The notes: a model not told the origin generated them from the letters alone. Positions 8,733-18,943 are shown, numbered from the stretch's first letter. The stretch: 64,000 nt of DNA from an uncultured Cohaesibacter sp. (GCF_963676485.1 NZ_OY781114.1:3922501-3986500); one strand, 5' to 3'. Translations and numbers: made by a program.

Positions 8733-9096
8733 ATTGGATCCCTGACACAATTTACGACGCGTTTCTTTGCCTCTGAGACACACGAAATTCACCGCAAATG
8801 CAAGCCCTCTTGCTGCTTTATGAGCGCAAAAAGCGCGGTTTTACGATTCAACGGGCTGAAATACAGGTCCATGGGTTGGTCATAAGCAGACCGGTGAGAC
8901 AACGCCGATTGCCTGTAACGCGATGAACAGGCATGCTGATAGCCTGTGGCTGAGCGTTGGATAGGCTGTTCAATTTGTTTTTGTCATGAAAGGAACATAT
9001 CCTTATGCCCTTGGGTTTTGATATAAGGGGCCTTATCTCTTAATTGATTTGAGCGGACTTTAAGGGCTTCACAGTCAACCGGCTTGGGGAATGAAT
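8733..9096. other. Intergenic region between divergent purM and permease
   Basis: 364 bases hold the promoters for both directions. A 7-bp inverted repeat TGCCTGT (8910-8916) / ACAGGCA (8927-8933) is visible and might be an operator. I saw no convincing purine riboswitch, tRNA or ORF. Confidence 0.4.
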
Positions 9097-10209
9097 ATGA
9101 CGTTGCAAAAACAGTTTGTCGTCTGGATGTGTGCTTTAGCCGCGTTTGTCCTGTGCATTTATGTGTTCAGCGGGGTCTTGTTGCCCTTTGTTGCCGGTAT
9201 GGCGCTGGCCTATCTTCTGGACCCCGTAGCGGATGCCTTTGAGCGCCTCGGCATGAACCGGATGTGGGCAACGGTTTCGGTGCTGATGGTTTTTGTGCTG
9301 ATTTTCATTTTTCTGCTTGTGTTGATTGTGCCGACACTCGCGCATCAGATGGCGGGGTTCAGTGAAAAAATGCCTGAATATGTTGCTTCCCTGCAAGCTA
9401 TGATTAGCAACAGCACATCGCACTATATGCCCAAATTCCTGTCCAATTTCGATGCCGAGAGTCTGCAGAATAATATTAAGGATATTGTCGGGCAGGGCGC
9501 ATCATGGGCTGGTCAAGTGCTCAAGTCGCTGTGGAATGGCGGGCAGGCTGTTTTGAATATGCTGGCGCTGCTGGTTATCACGCCGGTTGTTGCCTTTTAT
9601 CTTCTGCATGACTGGGACCGCATGGTGGATACCATCGACGGGTTTTTGCCGCGTGATCACAGGGAAACGATTCGAGGCCTTTTCGACCAGATCGATGAGA
9701 GTGTGTCCGGCTTTGTGCGTGGGCAGATTCTGGTGGGCCTCATTCTGGGGACATTTTATGCCATCTGCCTATCGCTGGTCGGGCTCAATTTCGGTCTGTT
9801 GATCGGTTTGATTGCCGGTATTATCAGTTTCGTGCCTTTTGCGGGGGCAACGATCGGGCTGATCCTGTCAGGTGGCGTTGCGATTGTGCAATTCTGGCCC
9901 GATCCGATTCACATCGGACTCACGCTTGGTGTTTTCGCTGTTGGACAGTTTCTTGAAGGCAATATCCTTCAGCCGCGCCTCGTGGGTGAACGTGTTGGGC
10001 TGCATCCTGTGTGGCTGATGTTTGCGTTGTTGGCTTTCGGTTCGCTGTTTGGATTTGTGGGCATGTTGATAGCTGTGCCTGCTGCGGCTGCGATTGGTGT
10101 CATTGTGCGCTATATTCTTGATCAATATGTTCATTCTCCGCTCTATCGTGGCCATCAGAACGGGGCTACCGAAAGCGGGGAAGCTGGCGAACAGGGCAAC
10201 CCTGAATAA
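9097..10209 (+). CDS. AI-2E family (PerM-type) membrane transporter
   Basis: This 370-residue polytopic inner-membrane protein belongs to the AI-2E/PerM/YdiK family. It opens with paired hydrophobic helices (residues about 10-45), the family's GMALAYLLDPVADAFERLG motif region and a third helix. A soluble amphipathic segment follows, then clustered helices from about residue 150 with the conserved ITPVVAFYLLHDW and PFAGATIGLIL, and ends with LQPRLVGERVGLHPVW. Known members export diverse small molecules or exchange ions; the substrate here is unknown. GGGGA (9086-9090) touches ATG 9091 but is 6 bases from ATG 9097, so 9097 is preferred. In rhizobia this gene commonly sits between purM and hdaA, as here. 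The C-terminal tail is glycine- and glutamate-rich. Confidence 0.9.
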   Translation: MTLQKQFVVWMCALAAFVLCIYVFSGVLLPFVAGMALAYLLDPVADAFERLGMNRMWATVSVLMVFVLIFIFLLVLIVPTLAHQMAGFSEKMPEYVASLQAMISNSTSHYMPKFLSNFDAESLQNNIKDIVGQGASWAGQVLKSLWNGGQAVLNMLALLVITPVVAFYLLHDWDRMVDTIDGFLPRDHRETIRGLFDQIDESVSGFVRGQILVGLILGTFYAICLSLVGLNFGLLIGLIAGIISFVPFAGATIGLILSGGVAIVQFWPDPIHIGLTLGVFAVGQFLEGNILQPRLVGERVGLHPVWLMFALLAFGSLFGFVGMLIAVPAAAAIGVIVRYILDQYVHSPLYRGHQNGATESGEAGEQGNPE

Positions 10210-10285
10210 CAAGAACAAATAGGCGGGCTTCCGTATCTGCTAAAATGGCGGGGGCCTGAAATAAAGGCTGGCGTGAGGAAAATTG

Positions 10286-10990
10286 ATGGGTTCAGCAAAA
10301 ACAAGTGATCAGATACCCTTGCGGCTGCCTCATGAAGCGGCGCTGGGGCGGGAAGATTTTCTTCGCGGCCCCTCCAATAGGGCCGCATTTGACATGATCG
10401 ACTTATGGCCAAACTGGCCGGCAAGCTGGTTGTTGCTGGCCGGACCGGTTGGGGCGGGCAAATCGCATCTTGCCAATATCTGGCAAGAGCGCAGCAATGC
10501 ACGCATCGTGAGCGTTGCGGAACTCAATGACGCCGACCCGACAGAACTTGTTCAAAGCGGGGCCATCGTCATTGAAGATGCAGACAGTCCGGAACGCGAT
10601 GATATCGCCCTTTTTCATTTGCTCAATGCTGCGCGTGAGGCGCGCGCCTTTGTGCTGATCACGGCGCGAAACTGGCCGGAAAGCTGGGGGGTCGGGTTGC
10701 CCGACCTTATGTCTCGCTTACGCCTGACGACGCCGGTTGAAATTTATGAGCCTGATGATGAATTGTTGCGCAGCGTGCTCGTCAAACTCTTTGCGGATCG
10801 GCAGCTTTCTCCAGACCCCAGTGTCATTGAATATATTCTCATGCGGATGGAGCGCTCCATCGGGACGGCCTTGGTTATCGTGGACGCCATTGACCGGCAG
10901 GCGCTGGCGCAGCATCGCACCATTACGCGCCCTCTTGTGTCAGTGATTCTCAAGGAATTGTCAGATAAGACAGACGGGCTTGTGCCTTAG
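10286..10990 (+). CDS. hdaA: DnaA-homologous regulatory inactivator protein (HdaA)
   Basis: This 234-residue single-domain AAA+ protein resembles the DnaA ATPase core but lacks a DnaA DNA-binding domain. Near the N-terminus DQIPLRLP matches the clamp-binding QL(P/S)L.L peptide of Hda. Walker A is AGPVGAGKSHL (about residues 52-62), Walker B is AIVIEDAD, and SRLRLTTPVEIYEPDDE corresponds to the DnaA sensor-1/arginine-finger neighbourhood. Family knowledge: with the DNA-loaded beta clamp, HdaA stimulates ATP hydrolysis by DnaA and so limits re-initiation. The ATG at 10286 has GAGGAAAA upstream. It lies 76 bases behind the permease gene and is followed by ppk, an order I recognise from Rhizobiales. 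Confidence 0.88.
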   Translation: MGSAKTSDQIPLRLPHEAALGREDFLRGPSNRAAFDMIDLWPNWPASWLLLAGPVGAGKSHLANIWQERSNARIVSVAELNDADPTELVQSGAIVIEDADSPERDDIALFHLLNAAREARAFVLITARNWPESWGVGLPDLMSRLRLTTPVEIYEPDDELLRSVLVKLFADRQLSPDPSVIEYILMRMERSIGTALVIVDAIDRQALAQHRTITRPLVSVILKELSDKTDGLVP

Positions 10991-11342
10991 GCTGTCGGAA
11001 GGCTCTGGCAGCGGCTCTGCTGGATGGATCTCCTCTGATATCGGCCTGCTGGCTGGCCACAAACCCTTGAGCTTCCATGTTGATATCTGATTGCTCACGA
11101 TATGCGCATTGTGACATCCGTCACATAACTGCTAAGGTGCTTCTATATTCGCTGGTTCAGTGCGCCCTCAGAGTTGATCCCTGATTGTTTCAGCTTTTTG
11201 TATCGGGCGCGGAGTGTTTTCGTTTCCTCTTCATTCCCATGGATTTGCATGAGAGGAGGTGGCGGCAACGACAGAACAGAAGTCGCAGCCCATTTTGTTG
11301 GGATATGCAGCTTCCTCATTTAAGAGTGACGGACGGGCCTCT
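10991..11342. other. Intergenic region upstream of ppk
   Basis: 352 bases between hdaA and the preferred ppk start. It contains the candidate Pho-box promoter described separately and a strong GAGAGGAGG ribosome-site-like sequence at 11251-11259 that overlaps a GTG at 11259. That GTG could be an upstream ppk start. No other gene is visible. Confidence 0.4.
11118..11149 (+). promoter_or_regulatory. Candidate Pho box and -10 element upstream of ppk
   Basis: CCGTCAC (11118-11124), a 4-base spacer ATAA and CTGCTAA (11129-11135) resemble two CTGTCAT half-sites of a PhoB box. TATATT (11144-11149) follows at the distance expected when the box replaces a -35. Overlapping it, GTGAC/GTCAC (11111-11124) is a short palindrome. 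The second half-site is weak, so this is tentative. Confidence 0.3.
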
Positions 11343-13601
11343 ATGTCTGATATCAATGAAACGCATCCATATTCATCACCAGAAACTGTTGGCGCGTCTG
11401 ACGCCGGTGTCCCTGTTGTTTCCGACGAACCGAGCGTGGATTTGCGCCCCAGTCAGGAAGAAGTCGAAGCCTTGATGGCCAGCCCGGGGCGGTTTGTGAA
11501 CCGGGAGCTTTCATGGCTCGGGTTCAACAGTCGCGTGCTGGAAGAAACCGAAAATGCCAACCATCCATTGCTGGAGCGCCTGCGCTTTCTATCCATCTCT
11601 GCAAGCAATCTTGATGAATTTTTCATGGTGCGCGTGGCTGGTCTGAAAGGACAGAAGCGGGCGGGCGTGACCTCGATCAGCGCGGATGGTCTGGATGCCG
11701 GACAGCAGTTGGTCAAGATCAACGCAGCCGTGAATGAGCTGGTGGATCGTCAGCAGGCCTGCTTCAAGGATTTGAGGTTGCTGCTTGAAGGCGAGAAGAT
11801 CCTCCTGATCGAGCCGAAAGAACTGACCGATCAGGATATGCAGGTTTTGGAAAAGGCCTTTCTGGAGGACATCTTTCCGGTATTGACGCCGCTTGCAGTT
11901 GATCCAGCCCATCCATTCCCCTTCATTCCCAATCTTGGTTTCTCGTTGGCTCTTAACCTTAAGGGCGGGCAGGGACATGGGGATCTTACGGCCATCGTCC
12001 GCATGCCGAATGCCTTGAAACGGTTTGTCGCCCTGCCCAGCATTGCGGAAGCGGAAGACAGCTATCGCTGCATCTTGCTGGAGCAGGTCGTATCGCTGTT
12101 TATCGACCGCATCTTCCCTGGCTATGAGGTCATCAATATCGGCTCTTTCCGGGTCATTCGCGATTCGGATCTGGAAATCGAAGAAGAAGCCGAAGATCTG
12201 GTGCGGCATTTTGAAAGCGCACTCAAGCGTCGCCGCAGGGGGTCGATCATTCGTCTGGAGATGGAAACGTCCACAGATGAGGATCTGCGCAATTTTGTTG
12301 CTCATGCGGTGGATGTCGATGACGATGAAGTCGTTGATATCGATGGGCCACTGGGGCTTAGCGATCTATCCGAACTCGTCAAGATGGATCGCCCCGAACT
12401 CAAGTTCAAAAGCTATAATGCGCGCTTCCCAGAGCGGATCCGCGAGCATAATGGCGATTGCTTTGCCGCCATCAAGGAAAAGGACATCGTCGTCCATCAC
12501 CCTTATGAAAGCTTTGATGTGGTGGCGCAGTATCTGCTGCAGGCCGCGCTGGATCCCCAAGTGGTTGCCATCAAACAGACGCTCTACAGGACATCCAAGA
12601 ATTCCCCTATCATTCGCGCCCTGATCGAGGCAGCAGAATCCGGCAAATCCGTAACAGCGCTTGTGGAGCTGAAGGCCCGGTTTGACGAAGAAGCCAATAT
12701 CGGCTGGGCAAGGGATCTGGAACGCGCCGGCGTGCAAGTGGTCTTCGGCTTTATCGAGCTTAAAACCCACGCCAAATTGTCGATGGTGGTGCGCCGCGAA
12801 GAAGGCAAACTGGTCACCTATTGTCATATTGGTACCGGCAACTATCATCCGATTACCGCCAAGATCTATACCGATCTCAGCTTCTTCACGGCCGATGAAG
12901 AAATCGCAATGGATGTGGCCCGTGTCTTCAACTTCATCACCGGTTATGCGGAACCGGATCATTTGAGGAAGTTGCTCGTTTCTCCCTACACCATGCGCAA
13001 GACCTTGCTTGATTATATCGAGCGGGAAATCGAGCATGTGCGGGCGGGGCGCCCGGGGCGCATTTGGGCCAAGGCAAACTCGCTTGTCGATCCGACCCTG
13101 ATTGATGCTTTCTATCGGGCCAGTCAGGAGGGCGTGAAGATTGATCTTGTGATCCGTGGCATTTGTTGCCTCAGGCCGCAATTCCCGGGTCTTTCGGACA
13201 ATATCCGGGTCAAATCAATTGTTGGCCGATTCCTTGAGCATTCGCGCATTATCTGCTTTGGCAATGGCAAGGAATTGCCAAACAAGGAAGCCATCATTTA
13301 TTTCGGGTCTGCAGACCTGATGCCGCGTAATCTGGACCGGCGGTGTGAAACCTATGTTCCGGTTACCAATCCCACGATCCATGCTCAGGTTCTTGATCAG
13401 ATCATGGTCGCCAATATAATGGACAATCAACAGAGCTGGGAAATTCTGCCTGATGGATCATCGCGCCGAATTCAAGCTGCGGAAGGTGAAGAGCCTTTCA
13501 ATGCGCATAGCTTCTTCATGACCAACCCAAGTCTTTCAGGGCGAGGTGACTCACTAGAAAATGACTCTCCAAGGGCATTCACAGATCGAATCCAGCGATA
13601 A
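11343..13601 (+). CDS. ppk: Polyphosphate kinase 1
   Basis: PPK1 reversibly polymerises the ATP gamma phosphate into inorganic polyphosphate. The order of regions matches the family: the N-domain with [19 protein letters not shown], the head domain with [16 protein letters not shown], then C1/C2 domains with [42 protein letters not shown] and the catalytic His region [39 protein letters not shown] near the end is also typical. From ATG 11343 it is 752 residues. The upstream GTG at 11259 would add 28 residues without family similarity but lies next to a strong ribosome-site sequence, so the start is unsettled. The 3' end overlaps ppx by 41 bases. Confidence 0.95.
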   Translation: MSDINETHPYSSPETVGASDAGVPVVSDEPSVDLRPSQEEVEALMASPGRFVNRELSWLGFNSRVLEETENANHPLLERLRFLSISASNLDEFFMVRVAGLKGQKRAGVTSISADGLDAGQQLVKINAAVNELVDRQQACFKDLRLLLEGEKILLIEPKELTDQDMQVLEKAFLEDIFPVLTPLAVDPAHPFPFIPNLGFSLALNLKGGQGHGDLTAIVRMPNALKRFVALPSIAEAEDSYRCILLEQVVSLFIDRIFPGYEVINIGSFRVIRDSDLEIEEEAEDLVRHFESALKRRRRGSIIRLEMETSTDEDLRNFVAHAVDVDDDEVVDIDGPLGLSDLSELVKMDRPELKFKSYNARFPERIREHNGDCFAAIKEKDIVVHHPYESFDVVAQYLLQAALDPQVVAIKQTLYRTSKNSPIIRALIEAAESGKSVTALVELKARFDEEANIGWARDLERAGVQVVFGFIELKTHAKLSMVVRREEGKLVTYCHIGTGNYHPITAKIYTDLSFFTADEEIAMDVARVFNFITGYAEPDHLRKLLVSPYTMRKTLLDYIEREIEHVRAGRPGRIWAKANSLVDPTLIDAFYRASQEGVKIDLVIRGICCLRPQFPGLSDNIRVKSIVGRFLEHSRIICFGNGKELPNKEAIIYFGSADLMPRNLDRRCETYVPVTNPTIHAQVLDQIMVANIMDNQQSWEILPDGSSRRIQAAEGEEPFNAHSFFMTNPSLSGRGDSLENDSPRAFTDRIQR

Positions 13602-15111
13602 GAATCTGGACAAACTCACCATGCAGGGACGGATCAGCGGATCGGTCCCTGTCGCCGTGGTTGACATCGGCTCAAACTCGGTTCGCCTTGTCATGTATGA
13701 GCGCGAGGCGCGCGCACCGGTGCCGATGTATAATGAAAAGCATCTGTGCGGTTTGGGACGCGGCGTTGGTGTGACCGGAAAGCTTGAGGAAAAGGCTGTG
13801 GATGCTGCGCTGGCTGCTTTGCGCCGTTTTCGCTTCCTCATGGATACAGCTGGCGTGAAGAAGAAATATGTCCTGGCAACGGCGGCTGCCAGAGACGCCA
13901 GCAACGGGCCTGACTTTCTGCGGCAAGTGGAGGAAATTTGCGGCATTGAGGCTCTGGTCCTTTCTGGAGAAGACGAAGCGCGCAAATCCGCCCTTGGTGT
14001 TGTTTCGGCGATGCTGGATCCTTGCGGCGTGGTTGGTGACCTCGGAGGTGGCAGCCTTGAGCTTGTGTCCGTTGATGGGCACACTTTGGGCGTCGGGGCA
14101 ACGCACCCCTTGGGTGGGCTGCGCTTGCAGGATATGTCGGAAGGTTCCGTCAAGCAGGCACAAAAAATCGCCAAGAATGAACTGGCCCAGTCCGAGCAAC
14201 TCAAAGAACTTGAGGGCAAGACCTTTTATGCCATAGGGGGCACTTGGCGTGCCTTGGGCAAGTTGCATATGGCATCGGTGGGCTATCCTCTGCATGTGAT
14301 GCATCATTATGAAATTGATGGCGAAGAAGCGCTGGAATTCTGTCGGCAATGCATCCGCGATGATATCGAGGATTTTTCCGGTATAAGCGCTGTTTCCAAA
14401 TCTCGGCGGAGCTTGCTTCCCTATGGGGCTGCCGTGCTTCACGAAGTGATCAAAAAAGGGAAGCCCAAAAGTATCGTCTTTTCCTCTCTGGGGGTGCGCG
14501 AGGGGCATTTGTATGAGTTGTTGCCGGCTGAACGACAGAAGGAAGACCCCTTGCTTTCCGCCTGTGAAGATCTTTGTGTGTTGCGGTCCCGTTCTCCGCA
14601 ATATGCCCATGAGCTGGCCGATTGGCTCGACAAGGTCTATGACGCCTTGGGGGTTGTTGAAACGGACTATGAGAAGCGTTTGCGGCGGGCCGCCTGTCTG
14701 TTGGCTGACATGGGCTGGCGCGCTCATCCCGATTATCGGGGAACGCAAAGCCTCAATGTCATCGCCCATGGCACCTTTATAGGCATTGATCATCCCGGCC
14801 GGGCCTATCTGGCGATGTCGAACTATTTTCGCCATGAAGGCCTGTCCGGTTCAAAGCTTTCCGGGCGTATGCGGGAGATGAGCAATCTGCATCTGCGTAC
14901 CATGGCGCAAATTACCGGTGCTGCGCAGCGGTTGGCCCATGCTGCTGTTGGTGATTTGCCCGGAGTGTTGCATCGTCTGGATATCCGTCTGGCCGATGAC
15001 ACGGCTGTCTTGACGCTGCCTGATGATCTCAAGATGTTGCGCCACAATAAGTTGGAGCGTCGCTTTACAAGCTTTGTCAGGTTGCTAGGCTATGATGCGA
15101 AAATCATTTGA
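13561..15111 (+). CDS. ppx: Exopolyphosphatase / guanosine pentaphosphate phosphohydrolase (Ppx/GppA)
   Basis: This 516-residue ASKHA-fold phosphatase hydrolyses terminal phosphates of polyphosphate and possibly pppGpp. The phosphate-binding loops are [15 protein letters not shown] (about residues 32-46), the [11 protein letters not shown] motif and [14 protein letters not shown]. Its C-terminal half carries the helical HD-like extension typical of the longer Ppx group. The start at 13561 overlaps the ppk end by 41 bases and has GAGGTG 13 bases upstream. A second in-frame ATG at 13621, with no ribosome site, lies closer to the conserved domain and could be the real start. The overlap implies translational coupling with ppk: synthesis and breakdown of polyphosphate on one transcript. 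Confidence 0.93.
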   Translation: MTLQGHSQIESSDKNLDKLTMQGRISGSVPVAVVDIGSNSVRLVMYEREARAPVPMYNEKHLCGLGRGVGVTGKLEEKAVDAALAALRRFRFLMDTAGVKKKYVLATAAARDASNGPDFLRQVEEICGIEALVLSGEDEARKSALGVVSAMLDPCGVVGDLGGGSLELVSVDGHTLGVGATHPLGGLRLQDMSEGSVKQAQKIAKNELAQSEQLKELEGKTFYAIGGTWRALGKLHMASVGYPLHVMHHYEIDGEEALEFCRQCIRDDIEDFSGISAVSKSRRSLLPYGAAVLHEVIKKGKPKSIVFSSLGVREGHLYELLPAERQKEDPLLSACEDLCVLRSRSPQYAHELADWLDKVYDALGVVETDYEKRLRRAACLLADMGWRAHPDYRGTQSLNVIAHGTFIGIDHPGRAYLAMSNYFRHEGLSGSKLSGRMREMSNLHLRTMAQITGAAQRLAHAAVGDLPGVLHRLDIRLADDTAVLTLPDDLKMLRHNKLERRFTSFVRLLGYDAKII

Positions 15112-15147
15112 TATCGGAGCTGATTGGAGAATGGAGTCTGTCGCTCA

Positions 15148-15843
15148 ATGAAGGAACAAGTGGATCAGGAAGCACACTGGATTGTCGTTCATGGTGCAAT
15201 GGACGAGGAAGACGCGGTTCAGCCGCTATCTGTGGAGGCTTGCTATCGTGACAGGGATCCCTATGGGGAATATGTGCTGTTTGCTGCTAGTGATCCCGAA
15301 TCCATCGAAGAGGGCAAGATCTCTATTCTCGATTATGCCTATCTGGCAGAGGTCCGCGTAACCTTCGAAGACGATCTGGTTGGTGAGGGGGCGAACAATG
15401 TCGGCTGGTGTTTTGATGACTTCGCCGAGCAGGGCGACCGCTTTGCAAAGGAGGTCTGGCCAAGCTGGCAGGATGTACGCCTGATCGATATCTCGGAGAG
15501 CATTTTCCCACCTGGCGCGGATTTCGTCATGGCCAAAAGCGTACTTTCCGTTGAGGAGAATTCCGCCACATGGGTGGAAGTGACCCGCATCGAGGCGGAT
15601 TTGCCTGCCGAGCTGGCCTTGACCTTCTCAAAGGTCGAGCGCAATCGGTTGCTTGAGGTCAAAGCCGTTCTGAAGAATGACCAATTGCCAGTGGCCGTTG
15701 TTTCCGCGCTCTGGGAGCAGTTGGTAGCACGCTTTCGTGATCTGCCTTATCAGCAGTTGGTCGGGGCCGAACGCATTGAACCGGAGGAAATGGACGGGGA
15801 TTTCGTCATTGATTCCATCGGTGAGGTTGCTGGCGAAGCCTGA
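15148..15843 (+). CDS. Conserved-looking acidic protein of unknown function downstream of ppx
   Basis: I do not recognise this 231-residue protein. It is strongly acidic, with no signal peptide or membrane segment, and predicted alpha/beta (for example YVLFAASDPESIEEGKISIL and EVTRIEADLPAELALTFS). Tryptophans are common around WCFDDFAEQGDRFAKEVWPSWQDVRLI. The ATG at 15148 is preferred over an in-frame TTG at 15124; GGAG lies 11 bases upstream. It starts 36 bases after the ppx stop in the same direction and is probably co-transcribed with ppk-ppx, which makes a role linked to polyphosphate conceivable but unproven. Its stop is only 36 bases from the convergent MFS gene end, with no obvious terminator. 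Confidence 0.72.
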   Translation: MKEQVDQEAHWIVVHGAMDEEDAVQPLSVEACYRDRDPYGEYVLFAASDPESIEEGKISILDYAYLAEVRVTFEDDLVGEGANNVGWCFDDFAEQGDRFAKEVWPSWQDVRLIDISESIFPPGADFVMAKSVLSVEENSATWVEVTRIEADLPAELALTFSKVERNRLLEVKAVLKNDQLPVAVVSALWEQLVARFRDLPYQQLVGAERIEPEEMDGDFVIDSIGEVAGEA

Positions 15844-15879
15844 TGTGAAATGTCAGCGCATTTTTGCACTATGTCAGTG

Positions 15880-17133
15880 TCAGAGTTGGTCGTCTGGCAT
15901 GAGCATGACAGGCTGATTGCGCATTTTGCTTCGAGAAAAGTGGTAAAGCGCGACCATCGCAGCAGCAAAGCCGGCGAAGGCACCAACCCCGAGTGCCCAT
16001 CTTGGCCCCAGATTATCAGCCACCCAGCCAACAACGGGCGCGCCAATCGGGGTGCCGCCCATGGTAATCGCAAAGCGCAAGGCCATGATCCGTCCTCTCA
16101 TTTCCGGGTCGGTGGAAAGGAGCATCAGGGCGTTTGATGTATTCAGGAATGTCATGGCCGACAGGCCAACCAGAATCAACGTGATGGCAAACCACCAGTA
16201 GCCGGGCGTCATGGCTGCGATTAGGCAGCCAAAGCCGAACATGGCAGTTCCGATGAGCAGGGTTTCAAACCGCGGGCTTTCCCGCCCCGCTGCCATCAAG
16301 GCACCCATCAGTGTGCCAATCGCAGAAAAGGTGGTCAGCAAGCCGTATCCTTGCGCATCAGCGTGAAACAGCTTCACACCCATCGTGGAAATATAGATCG
16401 GGAAATTCATGCCGAAGGTGCCGATGAGAAACAGCATGATCAGCATGGCGCTCAGGTCTTTACGCCCGAAAGCATAGCGGAAGCCATCCATGACACCTTT
16501 GGCTGACCGGCGGGCGTGAACGCTCGGTTGTAGCTCGGATGTGCGCAGCAGCATAAGAGATAGCAGCACAGCGCCGAATGACACCCCATTGATGATAAAG
16601 GCAGGCCCCGTATCAAAAGCGGCGATCATGAGCCCTGCGACGGCAGGGCCGATCATGCGGGCGCTGTTGAAGGAGGTCGCATTCAGGGCAACTGCGTTGG
16701 AGATATCCTTTTTGGCCACAAGCTCGCTGACGAAGGTCTGTCGGGTGGGAGCATCAAAGGCAGCGGCGCACCCGAACAGGAATGCAAGCAGATAGACATG
16801 CCATAGCTCGACGACCCCGGAAATGACCAGAAAGCCCAGGATCAGGGAAAGGGTTCCCATAATGGTCTGGGTCGCGATCATCAGTTTGCGCCGATCAAAC
16901 ATGTCGGCCACCAATCCGGTGATCGGAAAGAGCAGCAATTGGGGGCCAAACTGGAAGGCCATGGTCATGCCCACTGCGGAGGCGCTATGATCGGTCAATT
17001 CGGTCAGAACCAGCCAGTCCTGAGCTGTGCGTTGCATCCAGGTGCCAATGTTGGAAATCAGGGCACCGGCGAACCAGAGGCGGTAGTTGTAAGTACTCAA
17101 AGAGCGGAAAACCGCTCTGAAATTCAAAGCCAT
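15880..17133 (-). CDS. MFS transporter (MFS_3/EntS-like exporter)
   Basis: This 417-residue major facilitator has about 12 hydrophobic helices. The first begins at YNYRLWFAGALISNIGTWMQR, a pattern typical of the MFS_3 (enterobactin-exporter-like) group. The cytoplasmic loop between helices 2 and 3 has GLVADMFDRRKLM, the G-X3-D-R/K-X-G/R-R type motif A, and a related GWVADNLGPRWAL occurs near the C-terminus. The conserved FGCAAAFDAPTRQTFVSELV segment follows helix 4. Substrates of this group are usually drugs or siderophores; none is indicated here. No strong ribosome site is visible before the ATG. It is followed upstream by the rnd gene in the same direction but separated by 313 bases and a terminator. 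Confidence 0.88.
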   Translation of the reverse strand: MALNFRAVFRSLSTYNYRLWFAGALISNIGTWMQRTAQDWLVLTELTDHSASAVGMTMAFQFGPQLLLFPITGLVADMFDRRKLMIATQTIMGTLSLILGFLVISGVVELWHVYLLAFLFGCAAAFDAPTRQTFVSELVAKKDISNAVALNATSFNSARMIGPAVAGLMIAAFDTGPAFIINGVSFGAVLLSLMLLRTSELQPSVHARRSAKGVMDGFRYAFGRKDLSAMLIMLFLIGTFGMNFPIYISTMGVKLFHADAQGYGLLTTFSAIGTLMGALMAAGRESPRFETLLIGTAMFGFGCLIAAMTPGYWWFAITLILVGLSAMTFLNTSNALMLLSTDPEMRGRIMALRFAITMGGTPIGAPVVGWVADNLGPRWALGVGAFAGFAAAMVALYHFSRSKMRNQPVMLMPDDQL

Positions 17134-17446
17134 GCATAAAGTCCAGCAGCGCTTGGCATGGGGAAGCCAAGGCTTGCGATCATGAATAAACTGCCAACGC
17201 CGAGAGGAAAGGGCGCCCTAAAAAAGGGGCTCTATTTGGCGCTGGATCTAGGGCAGAATGGGGCTTACGTGATGGGCCGAACAAATGCAGTTTTTCAAAA
17301 TGCCCGATGCAAAACAGAAAGCCTGCCAGAAAAACACTGAAACCTGTTTTGGGGTTTCAGTGTGTCTTGATGAGAGCTCTGTTTTAAAAGGAACCTGAAG
17401 ATTTGTCCAGCATGCTGGAGCAGGTGAGCGCAGATATGCGCTCACG
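17134..17446. other. Intergenic region between rnd and the MFS gene
   Basis: 313 bases containing the rnd terminator and presumably the MFS promoter. No ORF, repeat or RNA gene is supported. Confidence 0.4.
17329..17363 (-). terminator. rnd terminator
   Basis: A perfect 11-bp inverted repeat ACACTGAAACC (17334-17344) / GGTTTCAGTGT (17353-17363) with an 8-nt loop. Read on the minus strand it is followed by TTTTTC, a classical rho-independent terminator about 85 bases past the rnd stop. Confidence 0.85.
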
Positions 17447-18679
17447 TTATGATGAGGTCTCGGTCTGATTTGCCTTGCGGGTCTTGCCCGTACGCTTGCC
17501 ATTTTTGCTCTGAGCGGGCAATTCGGGCGGGTCGCATTCAATGGTTCCCACGCGTTTGCCTTCAAGGCGCAGAGCCATTTCGCCGCGCTTGATACGCAGG
17601 GCATATTGTCCGAACAACTCTTTGCGCCAGCCTTTGAGCGCTGCCACATCGGCCTCGTCATCACAGGCGATCTTCTCAAGGTCATCAACGGTGGCGATAA
17701 CCTTGGCAGCCACACCGTGACGCTCCGATACCAGCTTGAGCAAGACCTTCATCAGGTCGACGGCTGCGCCCGATCCTTCCGGCTGGTTCTTGCCTTTGGG
17801 GACGTCTGGCAGCTCCGTTGCAGGAATGTCGGCGACTTCCTGCATCATTTGCAAGAGGTCCTGTCCCGCCTTGGAACGCTCATAGCCTTTGGAAATGGAG
17901 CGAAGAGCGGTGAGGGCTTCCGGTGTTTTGGGCTGATGGATGGCCAATTCGAAAATGGCCTCATCCTTCAGAATGCGGTTGCGTGGCACATCGCGTGATT
18001 GGGCTTCGGATTCCCGCCATGCGGCCAGCATTTTCAGGGCCGCAAATTCGCGCGGCTTTCGGATGCGCAGCTTCATGCGCTTCCATGCGTTGACCGGCTC
18101 GGTGTAATAGGTTTCAGGAGAGGTGAGAATTTTCATCTCTTCCTGTACCCACTCGCTGCGGCTCTGTTCTTCCAGATTGGCGCGCAGGGCGTGATAGACA
18201 TCACGCAGATGCGTTACGTCCGCCAGAGCATATGTGAGCTGCTTTTCCGTGAGCGGGCGCCGGGACCAATCGGTATAGCGATGGGATTTGTCCAGACGAT
18301 TGCCAGTCAAGCGCTGGACAAGCTGGTCATAGGATATGGAATCGCCAAAGCCACAGACCATGGCCGCAACCTGACTATCGAACATGGGCGAGGGAATGAG
18401 ATTGCCCATATGATAGATGATTTCTATATCCTGTCGGCCTGCATGGAAAACCTTTGTCACATTTTCATCAGCCATCAACGCAAAGAACGGCGCAAGATCA
18501 AGCTCTTCTGCGAGCGGATCTATGAGAAAAGCATCGTCAGGGGAGGCCATCTGAATGAGGCAAAGTTTCGGCCAATAGGTCGTTTCACGCAAAAATTCCG
18601 TATCTACGGTTACGTAGGGATGCTCTGCGCACTTTTTGCAAGCGTCTGCCAGCTCGGCAGTAGTCGTGATCGTCTTCAT
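17447..18679 (-). CDS. rnd: Ribonuclease D
   Basis: RNase D is a 3'-5' exoribonuclease that trims tRNA precursors. The DEDD-family exonuclease domain is complete: VTVDTEFLRE (Exo I Asp/Glu), HAGRQDIEIIYH (Exo II Asp), and YALADVTHLRDVYH (Exo III Tyr and Asp). One HRDC helicase/RNase D C-terminal domain follows around residues 215-290 (AAWRESEAQSRDVPRNRILKDE), then a second helical region and a basic tail rich in Lys, Arg and Gly. It is 410 residues; alphaproteobacterial RNase D proteins are about 380-410. The start MKTITTTAEL places the first Asp at the usual position. Neighbouring aspS is the usual rhizobial arrangement, here with a GNAT gene between and divergent transcription. Confidence 0.95.
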   Translation of the reverse strand: MKTITTTAELADACKKCAEHPYVTVDTEFLRETTYWPKLCLIQMASPDDAFLIDPLAEELDLAPFFALMADENVTKVFHAGRQDIEIIYHMGNLIPSPMFDSQVAAMVCGFGDSISYDQLVQRLTGNRLDKSHRYTDWSRRPLTEKQLTYALADVTHLRDVYHALRANLEEQSRSEWVQEEMKILTSPETYYTEPVNAWKRMKLRIRKPREFAALKMLAAWRESEAQSRDVPRNRILKDEAIFELAIHQPKTPEALTALRSISKGYERSKAGQDLLQMMQEVADIPATELPDVPKGKNQPEGSGAAVDLMKVLLKLVSERHGVAAKVIATVDDLEKIACDDEADVAALKGWRKELFGQYALRIKRGEMALRLEGKRVGTIECDPPELPAQSKNGKRTGKTRKANQTETSS

Positions 18680-18943
18680 TGGGCTCGCTTATATCGAACA
18701 TTTCGTCTTTTGTCGCCAATTCTTTGCAAGGACTCGGCTGGCAATGGGGATTATTGCAGTGTGTTGCTGCAAAAAGCCACCGCTATTGGGAAAAATTGCC
18801 AAATTTCTTAACGACATAGCCCGTCACTCTTTTGGAGCATAGCTTTTGGGGGAGCTTTTGCTGGGATCTTTTCCATGATTTACTTTTTTCAAGGCGGTTC
18901 ATTGCCGCCAATTCCCGAAACTGCCCCACTGTCGGATTGCATC

